Source: an uncultured Lachnospiraceae bacterium
Lineage (GTDB): Bacteria > Bacillota > Clostridia > Lachnospirales > Lachnospiraceae
Assembly: GCA_902777355.1 (NCBI GenBank)
Contig: CACYTU010000039.1
Span: forward strand, 1 to 58,487
DNA length: 58,487 nt
Direction of reading: 5' to 3'
Shown: positions 1-7,424 of the stretch, piece after piece
Numbering within the stretch: the first letter of the stretch is position 1
Layout: each line of letters begins with the position of its first letter
The notes under the pieces: model-generated
Databases searched by the model: none
What the model was told of the DNA's origin: nothing
What the model saw: the letters and a program-made list of their open reading frames with translations, nothing else
Program-made: the position numbers and the translations under genes

Positions 1-130
1 GTGCAGTTGGCAGACCCTCAGTGCGCCTTCCGGGCGCAAGCAGGAAACAACCCCTTATAGGGGTGGAGCAGGCCACCGGCTGAGCCGGTGGTCCTGACTT
101 ATGGCACGGCCTGCGGGATGCCTTTTTTCC
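1..130 (+). other. GC-rich structured segment ending in a terminator-like hairpin (partial)
   Basis: The window opens in a GC-rich stretch with several short palindromes, including a 7-bp stem with a TGA loop (CACCGGC/GCCGGTG near 75-91). It is followed by a GGCA...TGCC stem and six T residues at about 111-128. This looks like the 3' part of a transcript or structured RNA that begins outside the window. No RNA family was recognised, and no convincing coding frame runs through it. Confidence 0.3.
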
Positions 131-245
131 GCCTCTACCCTGTTGATACGGCCTGTACAATGAATTTTTCCGCATTTTCCCTGCTTTTTTAGAAAAGACA
201 GGAAAAACTGTCCAAAAACAGGATTGAAAAGCGCTGGAAGTTTTT

Positions 246-296
246 TACAAGATATTGTAATTCGCTCTTGAAATCCACACTAAATGTGGGTATATT
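246..296 (+). promoter_or_regulatory. nrdD promoter with two NrdR-box-like palindromes
   Basis: A sigma-A-type promoter is visible: -35 TTGAAA (268-273), 17-bp spacer, -10 TATATT (291-296). The spacer is filled by the palindrome CCACA-CTAAA-TGTGG (275-289). A second palindrome, TACAAGATATTGTA (246-259), lies upstream with its centre about 30 bp away. Paired palindromes about three helical turns apart over a ribonucleotide reductase promoter are the usual arrangement for the repressor NrdR. Assignment to NrdR is inference from position and symmetry. Confidence 0.5.
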
Positions 297-419
297 AGTA
301 GTGCACGCTCCGCATATCCTGTGGGGGGCCATGAAAACAAGCCTGTGCCTGCACAAAGCAGCAGCGGATTTTGAGTGAATCCTGCACGAAAGCAGAGTGC
401 GGACCGGAGCCTGTTTTCA

Positions 420-640
420 GGAAAAAACAGCAAGAACAGCAAAAACAGCAAGAGCAGTAAATATAGTAACAACAGTAAAACAGCAAGAGCAGTAAATATA
501 GTAAAAACAGTAAAACAGCAAGAGCAGTAAATACAGTAAAAACAGTAAAACAGCAAGAGCAGTAAATATAGTAACAACAGTAAAACAGCAAGAGCAGTAA
601 ATATAGTAAATACAGCAAAAACAGTAAATATAGCATTTAA
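420..640 (+). repeat. 35-bp tandem repeats in the nrdD leader
   Basis: About five head-to-tail copies of a roughly 35-bp A-rich unit start near 446, 481, 515, 551 and 585. Each begins CAGCAAGAGCAGTAAATA and contains smaller CAGTAAA sub-repeats. They occupy most of the roughly 400-nt untranslated stretch between the promoter and the nrdD start. Leucine-rich open frames on the opposite strand are by-products of the repeats. Confidence 0.8.
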
Positions 641-700
641 GCCGGGAACACTTCCGGATTGCAGTTTTACCATTCACAAGAGGGGAGCAGAGAAAACAAG

Positions 701-3253
701 ATGAGCATCACAAAGATCAGGAAGCGCGACGGCAGGGTCGTGGATTTTGACATCACAAAGATTGAAAACGCGATCGCAAAGGCATTTATCGCATCGGGCG
801 AAGTGGACGCGAGAGATGTCTCCGCAGTCTCCAGGGCAATCGGGCTTCTGCTGATGAGCGGACGCGAAGAAGTGGACAAGATGCCTGAGGTCGAAGAGAT
901 CCAGGACCGAGTCGAGAGTGCGCTGATGAAGGCCGGCTATCCCAAGACCGCCAAGAGCTATATCCTCTACCGCAGCCAGCACCAGAAGGTACGTGACACC
1001 AAGAAGACCCTGCTGGACTACAAGAAGCTGGTGGACGGCTATATTGGTGCCGAAAAAGACTGGCGCGTCAAGGAGAATTCCACTGTCACTCTCAGTGTCG
1101 GCGGCCTGATCCTCTCCAACTCCGGCGCGATCACTGCCAACTACTGGCTGACTGAGGTCTATGACGATGAGATCGCCGATGCCCACCGCAAATGTTTCAT
1201 CCACCTGCATGACCTGTCCATGCTGACCGGCTACTGTGCGGGCTGGAGTCTGAAGCAGCTCATTCAGGAAGGACTCGGCGGTGTTCCCGGCAGGATCACA
1301 TCCGCTCCCGCCAAGCACCTCTCCACCCTCTGCAACCAGATGGTCAATTTCCTGGGCATCATGCAGAACGAGTGGGCAGGCGCCCAGGCCTTCTCCTCCT
1401 TTGACACATATCTGGCACCCTTCGTCAAGATCGACAACCTGTCCTACAGCGAAGTAATGCAGTGTGTCCAGTCCTTTATCTACGGCGTCAACACCCCCTC
1501 CAGATGGGGCACACAGGCTCCCTTTACCAACGTGACTCTGGACTGGACAGTCCCGGCTGATATGAAGGATATGCCTGCCATCGTCGGCGGCAAGCCCCAG
1601 GATTTCACCTACGGCGACTGCAAGAAGGAAATGGACATGGTCAACAAGGCCTTCATCGAGATCATGATCCGGGGCGACGCCAACGGACGCGGTTTCCAGT
1701 ATCCGATCCCGACCTATTCCATCACCAGGGACTTTGACTGGAGCGAGACCGAGAACAACCGCCTCCTCTTTGAGATGACCGCCAAATACGGCACCCCTTA
1801 TTTTTCCAATTATGTAAACTCTGACATGGAGCCTTCCGATGTCCGCTCCATGTGCTGCCGTCTCCGCCTCGACCTGCGCGAGCTGCGAAAAAAAGGCGGC
1901 GGTTACTTCGGATCCGGTGAGAGCACCGGTTCCATCGGCGTAGTCACCCTCAACCTTCCCCGCATGGCTTATATAGCCCAGAACGCGGATGAGTTCTACG
2001 CCATGCTCGACCGCTACATGGATATCGCGGCCAGATCCCTGCGCGTGAAGCGCCAGGTCATCACCCGCCTGATGAATGAGGGCCTGTATCCCTACACACG
2101 CCGTTACCTGGGAACCTTTTCCAATCACTTCTCCACCATCGGCATCGTGGGCATGAACGAAGCCATCGAGAACGCTGCGTGGGTGCCCGGAGATATCACC
2201 GGCAAGCAGGGACACATCTTCGCTATGCAGGTTCTGCAGCATATGCGTGACCGCCTCTCCGACTATCAGGAGAAATACGGCGACCTCTATAACCTGGAGG
2301 CCACCCCTGCGGAGTCCACGACCTTCCGCTTTGCCAAGCACGATACGGAGGAGTTCCCCAAGATCATCACCGCAGAGAAGAACGGTGGCGCCCCCTACTA
2401 CACCAACAGCACGCATCTGCCGGTCGGCTTCACAGACGATATCTTCGACGCCCTGGAGATGGAGGACGACATGCAGACCATGTACACCTCCGGAACTGTT
2501 TTCCACGGCTTCCTGGGTCAGGAGCTTCCGGACTGGAAGGCCGCCAGCGCGCTGGTAAAGAAGATCGCCGAGAACTTCCGCCTGCCTTATTACACGCTCT
2601 CTCCGACTTATTCAGTCTGCATGGAGCACGGCTATATTTCAGGCAAGCATTTCGAGTGCCCCTATTGCGGAAAAGACGCCGAGGTCTATTCCAGGATCAC
2701 CGGCTACTATCGCCCGGTCCGCAACTGGAATGACGGTAAGGTTTCCGAGTTCAAAAACCGCCGCACATACGCTGAGAAGAAGATGTCCAAACTGTTACGC
2801 AACAATTTAAAACGTAATATGACAATTAATAGCGTAATATACGCTTCGGAGCACCAGGATGGAAACGACAATTCAAAACGTAATATGATGTCCTTTGAGG
2901 ATCATGAAGGTAACTACAGTTCCCAGCAGACTGGCGTTGCAGATTACAAGGGGGATCATGACATCGTCGATGCAGCAGTTGCAGATGTGGCAAACCGCAA
3001 AGCTGCAGAACCTTGGGCCGTCCTTGTCGTAACAAAGACATGCCCGAACTGCGCCGCGGCCAAAAAGATGCTCGATAAGGCAGGCTTTACTTATAAGGTC
3101 GTCTACGCGGACGATAAAAATGGTGCCGCAATCGCCAAGGAAAACGACATTGTCCAGGCACCGACACTTCTTGTCCCGGCAGAAGACGGGTATAAGAAGT
3201 TCACAAATGTAAGTGAAATATCAAAGTTCACCAAGGCGTCTGTCACCGCATGA
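701..3253 (+). CDS. nrdD: anaerobic ribonucleoside-triphosphate reductase, chimeric host-transposon protein
   Basis: Class III ribonucleotide reductase, which makes dNTPs from NTPs without oxygen using a glycyl radical. Seen: N-terminal ATP-cone (ITKIRKRDGRVVDFD), a CxxC-type zinc site (ECPYCG), and the radical site RITGYYRPVRNWN with Gly668. A glutaredoxin-like domain with CPNC at 781-784 ends the protein. Start: ATG 701 follows AGGGGAG; an upstream in-frame ATG at 659 lacks a comparable site. Residues 1-697 are host. Residues 698-850 are encoded by the left end of a Tn7-like element that cut the gene, so the linker (NNLKRN...DNSKRN) is translated transposase-binding DNA and the redox domain is the element's replacement copy. 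The native domain is stranded at 18420-18829; hand alignment gives about 58% identity over 74 residues. No nrdG activase gene is seen nearby. Function is probably retained but unproven. Confidence 0.93.
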   Translation: MSITKIRKRDGRVVDFDITKIENAIAKAFIASGEVDARDVSAVSRAIGLLLMSGREEVDKMPEVEEIQDRVESALMKAGYPKTAKSYILYRSQHQKVRDTKKTLLDYKKLVDGYIGAEKDWRVKENSTVTLSVGGLILSNSGAITANYWLTEVYDDEIADAHRKCFIHLHDLSMLTGYCAGWSLKQLIQEGLGGVPGRITSAPAKHLSTLCNQMVNFLGIMQNEWAGAQAFSSFDTYLAPFVKIDNLSYSEVMQCVQSFIYGVNTPSRWGTQAPFTNVTLDWTVPADMKDMPAIVGGKPQDFTYGDCKKEMDMVNKAFIEIMIRGDANGRGFQYPIPTYSITRDFDWSETENNRLLFEMTAKYGTPYFSNYVNSDMEPSDVRSMCCRLRLDLRELRKKGGGYFGSGESTGSIGVVTLNLPRMAYIAQNADEFYAMLDRYMDIAARSLRVKRQVITRLMNEGLYPYTRRYLGTFSNHFSTIGIVGMNEAIENAAWVPGDITGKQGHIFAMQVLQHMRDRLSDYQEKYGDLYNLEATPAESTTFRFAKHDTEEFPKIITAEKNGGAPYYTNSTHLPVGFTDDIFDALEMEDDMQTMYTSGTVFHGFLGQELPDWKAASALVKKIAENFRLPYYTLSPTYSVCMEHGYISGKHFECPYCGKDAEVYSRITGYYRPVRNWNDGKVSEFKNRRTYAEKKMSKLLRNNLKRNMTINSVIYASEHQDGNDNSKRNMMSFEDHEGNYSSQQTGVADYKGDHDIVDAAVADVANRKAAEPWAVLVVTKTCPNCAAAKKMLDKAGFTYKVVYADDKNGAAIAKENDIVQAPTLLVPAEDGYKKFTNVSEISKFTKASVTA
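2788..2792. other. target-site duplication CAAAC, left copy of outer element
   Basis: CAAAC directly precedes the TGTTACGC terminus at 2793 and is repeated directly after the ...GGGAAACA terminus at 18414. Five-bp duplications are characteristic of Tn7-family insertion. Confidence 0.9.
2793..2884 (+). repeat. outer element nrdD-proximal end: three TnsB-type sites
   Basis: Terminus TGTTACGC, then ACAATTTAAAACGTAAT (2802-2818), ACAATTAATAGCGTAAT (2822-2838) and ACAATTCAAAACGTAAT (2868-2884). The whole array is inside the open reading frame of nrdD, so the sites are also codons: two of them read NNLKRNM and DNSKRNM. Confidence 0.88.
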
Positions 3254-3260
3254 CCGCTTT

Positions 3261-3265
3261 GCTTT
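3261..3265. other. target-site duplication GCTTT, left copy of nested element
   Basis: GCTTT lies directly before the TGGTTTTTGCC terminus at 3266 and again directly after the ...GGCAAACACCA terminus at 7418 (7419-7423). An extra GCTTT precedes it at 3256-3260. Together with the mirrored end repeats this supports a 5-bp duplication. Confidence 0.75.
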
Positions 3266-3273
3266 TGGTTTTT

Positions 3274-3543
3274 GCCAACGTAAAAGGTAACGACTCCAAC
3301 ATAAAGGTAACGACTATCCAAAAATGCCAAATTATTTCCATTTTGGCGTGCTAACATAAAGGTAATGGTGATTTTATAGCAACCGAAATATTGCCATAAA
3401 ATCGCCATTTTTTTTGCCTACATATAGGTAACGAAAATACGCGTTTTTTCGCTGTCCTCGATTTTTGCCAACATAAAGGTCACCAAAACGCAAAAAATTT
3501 GCTAACATAAGGGTAACATATTTTTTGCTAACATAAGGTAAAT
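3274..3543 (+). repeat. left-end site array of nested element
   Basis: Seven 17-18-bp sites on the plus strand start at 3274, 3295, 3350, 3416, 3467, 3501 and 3527. The consensus is GCYAACATAAAGGTAAC. The last one ends 17 bp before the tniQ start codon, so transposase binding could also control tniQ transcription. Confidence 0.85.
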
Positions 3544-3560
3544 GACGGGGGACATGGAAG

Positions 3561-5441
3561 ATGCTTTTGGATTTGATGGATTTGCCTAAGATCATGGAGG
3601 ATGAGGACATAGTCGGATGGCTTGGAAGCATAGCTTCAGCCAACGGCTGGGACAGCAGGTCGTTTATGTCTGCCTTTTTCCCGGAGAACATATACACTTT
3701 TCGTGGTACTTTGTCAGTTGTAAGGGACTATATCGGCATCTACAAAAAATACGGAAGGTTCGGCTTTCCGGATCCGGGAACGATGCTGATGCTGCACTCG
3801 GCAGTTCCGGTATCCGGGCTTTTCATGGACGACTTTTACGTGGGTACGCTGGCGGACATGACACTGAACGGGACGGACATGTTGCCGTTCGAAAGTAAAA
3901 GGCTGTACAGGACATTCATGTACTGCCCGCTTTGCGCCAAAGAGGACCTGGGCAGGGAAGGCAGGGTGGCTGTCCACATACCTCATCAGGTGCCGGGTGT
4001 GATCGCATGCTATATACATGGCGTAAAGCTGTTTGAGGACCCTTATGCGGAGCCGGAAAAAGCTAGGGAACAGGATATACGCACGGCACAGGCTGTCCAT
4101 GCACTGTACCGTGGACAGGCGATAGGGGCTTTCGAAGACATCTCAGATCTCCTGCGCAGGAGGGCGAAAGAGCGCGGGATATCCCATGAAATCAGGCGAG
4201 ATACATTCCCGGTCCATGCTACAGCTGTTTCATTAGCAGCTTCCTTATTCACAGATGAGGAACTTTTACAGCTCTATAAAAAGGATGCCAACTGGTTCAA
4301 TGCCTGTAGGATTGCCGTGCAGAAGGATTCCCCGGGGGCGAAGGAGTTTTCCAGGCGGCACCCCCTGCTCACCTATACATGCGACAAATGCGGGACCAGG
4401 GTCACCCAGTACGCCCTGACGGCGCTTACGGGCGGGATGTGCCCGGTCTGCGCTTCTCATACACGGTGGCAGGAAAGGACTGCGAGGCGAGCAAGGCACT
4501 GTATAGACCCGGACTTCAGGATCGTCCGGTTCCACGGGAATAACAAGATCGATGTCCGGCATGTTCCATGCGGGCGGGTCATAGAAGACCATTCGATCAT
4601 GTATGTATTCCGTAACAGAAAAGTGACCTGCCCATTTTGTAAAAATGACAGTTACCAAGGCCATATAGGCGAGACCCGGACCATGAACTGCGGGCTTAAG
4701 GCCGTTATCACAAAGTTTGACTCAAAACAGGATATTGACCTAAAATTCGAAGACGGGAGCGAGGTCAAGGGAATAAAGTATTCAAGATTTTTGAAGGGCA
4801 GCGTCATCCCAAATAGGTTTTATCAGAACAGCCATATCAACGAGAAGAATGTTATGAACTGTGGCGTAGAAGGTGTGGTCATAAGATATGCTTCGTTTTC
4901 TGACATAGATGTACTTTTCCCAGATGGGTCTGTGGCGTGCGGGGTTACTTACAAAGCCTTTAAGCTGGGCCAGCTGATCCCAGAAAGTCTAAAGCCGGAT
5001 GACGGGCATATCAGCCCATGGAAAACACGACACAAGGAGCGCCAGGGGAAAACACGGCACAAGGAGCGCCAGGGGGAAACACGGCGCATGAATTGTGGAC
5101 TCATGGCAACCATCATCGATTACAAAGGAGCCGAAGACATGGTCGTGTGTTTTGAGACCGGAGAAAAGAGGGCGAATGTAAGGTATTCTAACTTCCTTAG
5201 AGGGGAGATAGCTCCGGAGGGGTTTTACAGTCCCAAGGTCAATGAGGAACGCGTCATGAAGAATGGACTCAAAGCAAAGGTCATTGCCGTCCACAGCTAT
5301 CTTGATGTTGACGTTCAGTTTGAAAATGGCGAGATTCGCAAAGGCATACCCCATGCATCTTTTCTAAAGGGGTACGTAAGGTCAGAAATTGGCATGGCAT
5401 GCCGGAGACATCATTTGGAATGGAAGGCGATGTGGATGTAA
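3561..5441 (+). CDS. TniQ/TnsD-family target selector of the nested element
   Basis: 626 residues. TniQ proteins choose the insertion site for Tn7-like transposases by binding target DNA. Seen: N-terminal TniQ-like segment (LPKIMEDEDIVGWLGSIA), and a CPLC...HIPHQVPGVIACYIHG zinc site at about 122-155 that matches TniQ. Two further CxxC ribbons follow (TCDKCG...CPVC about 275-300; HVPCG...CPFC about 335-365). The C-terminal third is an array of four related units of about 57 residues, starting near 370, 428, 505 and 562. Each runs MNCGLKAxI, a D[IV]DV-FEDG-like strand, and a YSxFLKG motif. Units 2 and 3 are separated by a short duplicated KTRHKERQG segment. Start ATG 3561 follows GGGGG at close range; it is the only in-frame ATG nearby. 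The array is probably the DNA-reading part (inference). Confidence 0.82.
   Translation: MLLDLMDLPKIMEDEDIVGWLGSIASANGWDSRSFMSAFFPENIYTFRGTLSVVRDYIGIYKKYGRFGFPDPGTMLMLHSAVPVSGLFMDDFYVGTLADMTLNGTDMLPFESKRLYRTFMYCPLCAKEDLGREGRVAVHIPHQVPGVIACYIHGVKLFEDPYAEPEKAREQDIRTAQAVHALYRGQAIGAFEDISDLLRRRAKERGISHEIRRDTFPVHATAVSLAASLFTDEELLQLYKKDANWFNACRIAVQKDSPGAKEFSRRHPLLTYTCDKCGTRVTQYALTALTGGMCPVCASHTRWQERTARRARHCIDPDFRIVRFHGNNKIDVRHVPCGRVIEDHSIMYVFRNRKVTCPFCKNDSYQGHIGETRTMNCGLKAVITKFDSKQDIDLKFEDGSEVKGIKYSRFLKGSVIPNRFYQNSHINEKNVMNCGVEGVVIRYASFSDIDVLFPDGSVACGVTYKAFKLGQLIPESLKPDDGHISPWKTRHKERQGKTRHKERQGETRRMNCGLMATIIDYKGAEDMVVCFETGEKRANVRYSNFLRGEIAPEGFYSPKVNEERVMKNGLKAKVIAVHSYLDVDVQFENGEIRKGIPHASFLKGYVRSEIGMACRRHHLEWKAMWM
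5021..5087 (+). repeat. 27-bp tandem duplication inside tniQ of nested element
   Basis: Two near-identical 27-bp units (5021-5047, 5048-5074) plus a partial third encode KTRHKERQG twice and then GETRR. The duplication is in frame and lengthens the linker between the second and third repeat units of the protein. Confidence 0.85.
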
Positions 5442-5444
5442 ACA

Positions 5445-5615
5445 ATGAATTTACTTATGATTTCTGATATCCATTTGAAAACACGGATATTTCATGGGGC
5501 ATCAGAACCGATGAAAGAAATAAATGTGGACCTGGCAGTCTGCCCGATGGATATAGCTGATGATTCAGTGGCTGATGTAGCCTCAATCGGGCCTGATTGT
5601 TGCATAATAATTTAA
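5445..5615 (+). CDS. small open frame, 56 residues, unknown
   Basis: ATG at 5445 begins three bases after the tniQ stop and reads MNLLMISDIHLKTR... to a TAA at 5613-5615, twelve bases before the next gene. It fills the gap between two genes on the same strand, but has no clear ribosome binding site of its own, so coupling to tniQ would be needed. No family was recognised. It may instead be the decayed end of a longer tniQ-like tail. Confidence 0.3.
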   Translation: MNLLMISDIHLKTRIFHGASEPMKEINVDLAVCPMDIADDSVADVASIGPDCCIII

Positions 5616-5627
5616 GGAAGTAAGATA

Positions 5628-6347
5628 ATGACCGATTATCATTATTACATAACGTCGTTGGAGGCTGTTCTCAGCAGGCATATACCGGCAAATAGGTACT
5701 CTTTTTACACTAGGAAAGACAGCGCTGTGTGTCTGATGGAAGAGAAATGGGAATCTTCTTTCTTTTCCAAGATGACTATGTGGAGAATATCAGTCCCTGA
5801 TGATCAGGACTATCTATTTGATGAGGTAAAAGACGCGTGTCTTAAAATGCTCGATATTCTGGCGGGGAATACCAGGGATGCCATTGTGCAGGAGTTTTGG
5901 AAAGAAATAGAGGAGAGTAGGTATGTCAACTCGGCTAAAGGTAATAGCGACCGTGCACTCACAGAAAATATCAATGATCTTATAGTCGATTGTAAGATGG
6001 CAAGTTTACTGCTCCGCATAGGCGCGAAATGTGAAGCCCAGGATGCAAAAACTCTTCTGGAAACTCTTCATGTCCTTGAAGGGCTCCTGCTTCCAGGTGA
6101 AGAAAACGATCCTACAGTAAACAAACGAAAGGGGTGCAATACATCTTCAACCGAAATGGAAGTTCCGATCTTTCAGAAGGTCGCGCTGACGATTCCCGAA
6201 GCTGCCAAGTATAGCAACATTGGAATCAATAAGATCGACGAACTGCTCCGAAAGCCAAACTGTCCTTTCGTGTTGTTCGTCGGGACAAAAAGGCTGGTCA
6301 AACGGAAGGAATTTGAAGAATTTATCCATACCCATATTGTAATATAA
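5628..6347 (+). CDS. excisionase-like helix-turn-helix protein
   Basis: 239 residues. The last 65 residues (FQKVALTIPEAAKY...IGINKIDELL...KRLVKRKEFEEFI) resemble the Tn916-type excisionase fold: a winged-helix protein in which an EAAKY helix and a KRKxFEEF wing contact DNA. The first 170 residues are not recognised and look helical and soluble. ATG 5628 follows GGAAGTAAG at good spacing. It lies between tniQ and a strong terminator (6474-6513), so it is probably co-transcribed with tniQ. Excisionases belong to tyrosine-recombinase systems and none is present here, so a regulatory or DNA-architecture role in this element is more likely (inference). Confidence 0.6.
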   Translation: MTDYHYYITSLEAVLSRHIPANRYSFYTRKDSAVCLMEEKWESSFFSKMTMWRISVPDDQDYLFDEVKDACLKMLDILAGNTRDAIVQEFWKEIEESRYVNSAKGNSDRALTENINDLIVDCKMASLLLRIGAKCEAQDAKTLLETLHVLEGLLLPGEENDPTVNKRKGCNTSSTEMEVPIFQKVALTIPEAAKYSNIGINKIDELLRKPNCPFVLFVGTKRLVKRKEFEEFIHTHIVI

Positions 6348-6362
6348 AGAGTCGCTGTTCAA

Positions 6363-6782
6363 CAGTTAAACAGCTGGGTTAGGCATAGACTGGCAGTATG
6401 GAGGATTGATATTCTCGACTGGTGTTTATGTTCATGCCGTGAAGAGGCTGACACTTTACGATCGAAATATACAGGACCGAGGCCTGTTCAAACAGGCTTT
6501 CCGGTCTTTTTTTGTGAGAGACGCGGCATACTCTCGTTGCTTGTGCTATCTTAAACGGAAATATCCTATAATATAAGTATAGAAGATTTATTATAATTCT
6601 ATAACCTATGCGTTTCTCACATAATATAGATGTAAAGTATTTTTAATGCTCGTGAACAAGGTGGTGGTTCTTTTTTTGTGAGAGACACGGCATACTCTCG
6701 TTGCCTGTGCTGTCTTAAACGGAAATATCCTATAATATAAATATAGGGGAAGACTCAGTAAAAATAGTGAGAGAATAGACCA
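6363..6782 (+). repeat. intergenic region with terminator and 78-bp direct repeat
   Basis: The gap contains no gene. A 78-bp sequence at 6505-6582 is repeated with few changes at 6669-6746 (offset 164 bp). Each copy starts with a run of T and ends in CCTATAATATAA, a good -10 element. The second copy lies about 35 bp upstream of the next gene and probably supplies its promoter. The first copy overlaps the terminator T-tract of the preceding gene. Confidence 0.8.
6474..6513 (+). terminator. Rho-independent terminator after excisionase-like gene
   Basis: Interrupted stem GGACCG/CGGTC with an inner GCCTG/CAGGC, followed by seven T residues at 6507-6513. Confidence 0.75.
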
Positions 6783-7166
6783 ATGGAACTAAAATATATT
6801 GAACTGAAAACCGGATGGAATGATAACGGCCCGGCATGGATTGGGTTTGTAAAAGAATCCCGTTCGGGAAGGATGGTATATTTTAATGACCATGCCTTCC
6901 GGAGACACAGCGGGGAATACAGTAACTATATCGATGTGGAAACCCAGGAAGAGTACTGGATCTCCGGAATGAAGAAAAACGGAGAGGACAGGCACTGGGC
7001 GGGAGGAGGCGCTATCACGATCGACAGCAGGGCGGTTGAAGTGTATAAGTCATTGACAGGGCTGAAAGAACTCCCATCAAGCAAATACCGGATCCAGGAA
7101 ATACCGGATCGTTTTCCTGTTGACCGTATTCATGCGCTCATGAATCGCAGAAAAAGTGACTCATAA
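6783..7166 (+). CDS. small cargo protein of unknown function
   Basis: 127 residues, MELKYIELKTGWNDNGPAWIGF..., with conserved-looking motifs GWNDNGPAWIG, RMVYFNDHAFRR, EEYWISGMKKNGEDRHWAGGG. From memory this pattern recurs in small uncharacterised bacterial proteins of accessory regions, sometimes misnamed deoxyxylulose-phosphate synthase; it has nothing of that enzyme. No signal peptide or membrane segment is seen. It is the only cargo gene in the nested element, lies just inside the right-end repeats and has its own promoter-like -10 upstream. The function is unknown. Confidence 0.65.
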   Translation: MELKYIELKTGWNDNGPAWIGFVKESRSGRMVYFNDHAFRRHSGEYSNYIDVETQEEYWISGMKKNGEDRHWAGGGAITIDSRAVEVYKSLTGLKELPSSKYRIQEIPDRFPVDRIHALMNRRKSDS

Positions 7167-7180
7167 TTATTGGCAAGCAT

Positions 7181-7410
7181 GTTTACTATATGTTGGCAAA
7201 AAATAATGTGTTACCTTTATGAAGGAAAAGTTCTTCTTAATAGCGTTACTGTTATGTTGGAAGAAAAAAGTTGGCAAAAGCGGAAAGGGTATTTACGATA
7301 TGATGGAAATAATACCACCCCGTAAAAATTCCAATAGTTACCTTTTTAGAAGGCAAAAACAGCTTAAAAAATACCTCTAAAAGGGGCAGTATGTTACCTT
7401 TAACGTTGGC
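7181..7410 (-). repeat. right-end site array of nested element
   Basis: Six sites on the minus strand, at 7181-7197, 7210-7226, 7245-7261, 7291-7307, 7337-7354 and 7393-7410, match GCCAACATAAAGGTAAC to varying degrees. The outermost is the best and mirrors the outermost left site. Confidence 0.8.
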
Positions 7411-7424
7411 AAACACCAGCTTTG

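Larger units (their letters stand above)
3266..7418 (+). mobile_element. nested Tn7-like element without transposase (4,153 bp)
   Basis: Mirrored ends TGGTTTTTGCCAACG / (reverse complement) TGGTGTTTGCCAACG are flanked by GCTTT. Each end has an array of 17-18-bp sites of the form GCCAACATAAAGGTAAC: seven at the left (3274-3543) and six inverted at the right (7181-7410). The site sequence differs from that of the outer element, so a different TnsB is expected to act on it. It holds tniQ, a small open frame, an excisionase-like gene and one cargo gene, but no tnsA, tnsB or tnsC, so it should need a transposase in trans or is a deletion derivative. It sits 12 bp past the stop codon of the chimeric nrdD (first element base 13 bp after it), the kind of position TnsD-guided elements choose downstream of a target gene. 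Confidence 0.78.

Noticed and set aside
420-640. CRISPR array
   Set aside because: Units are contiguous with no unique spacers and contain internal sub-repeats.
245-677. Leucine-rich open frames on the minus strand
   Set aside because: They are produced by the 35-bp repeats with no stops; no ribosome site and protein-like composition is absent.
674-2506. Long open frame antisense to nrdD (610 codons)
   Set aside because: Shadow of a well-conserved gene with strong codon bias; no matching domain. The same holds for 21806-23626, 25961-26743 and 30349-31497.
3254-3300. Imperfect direct repeat with 7419-7453 as boundary of the nested element
   Set aside because: The mirrored tips with GCTTT duplications explain the nested element better; the direct similarity is reported as an orphan end.
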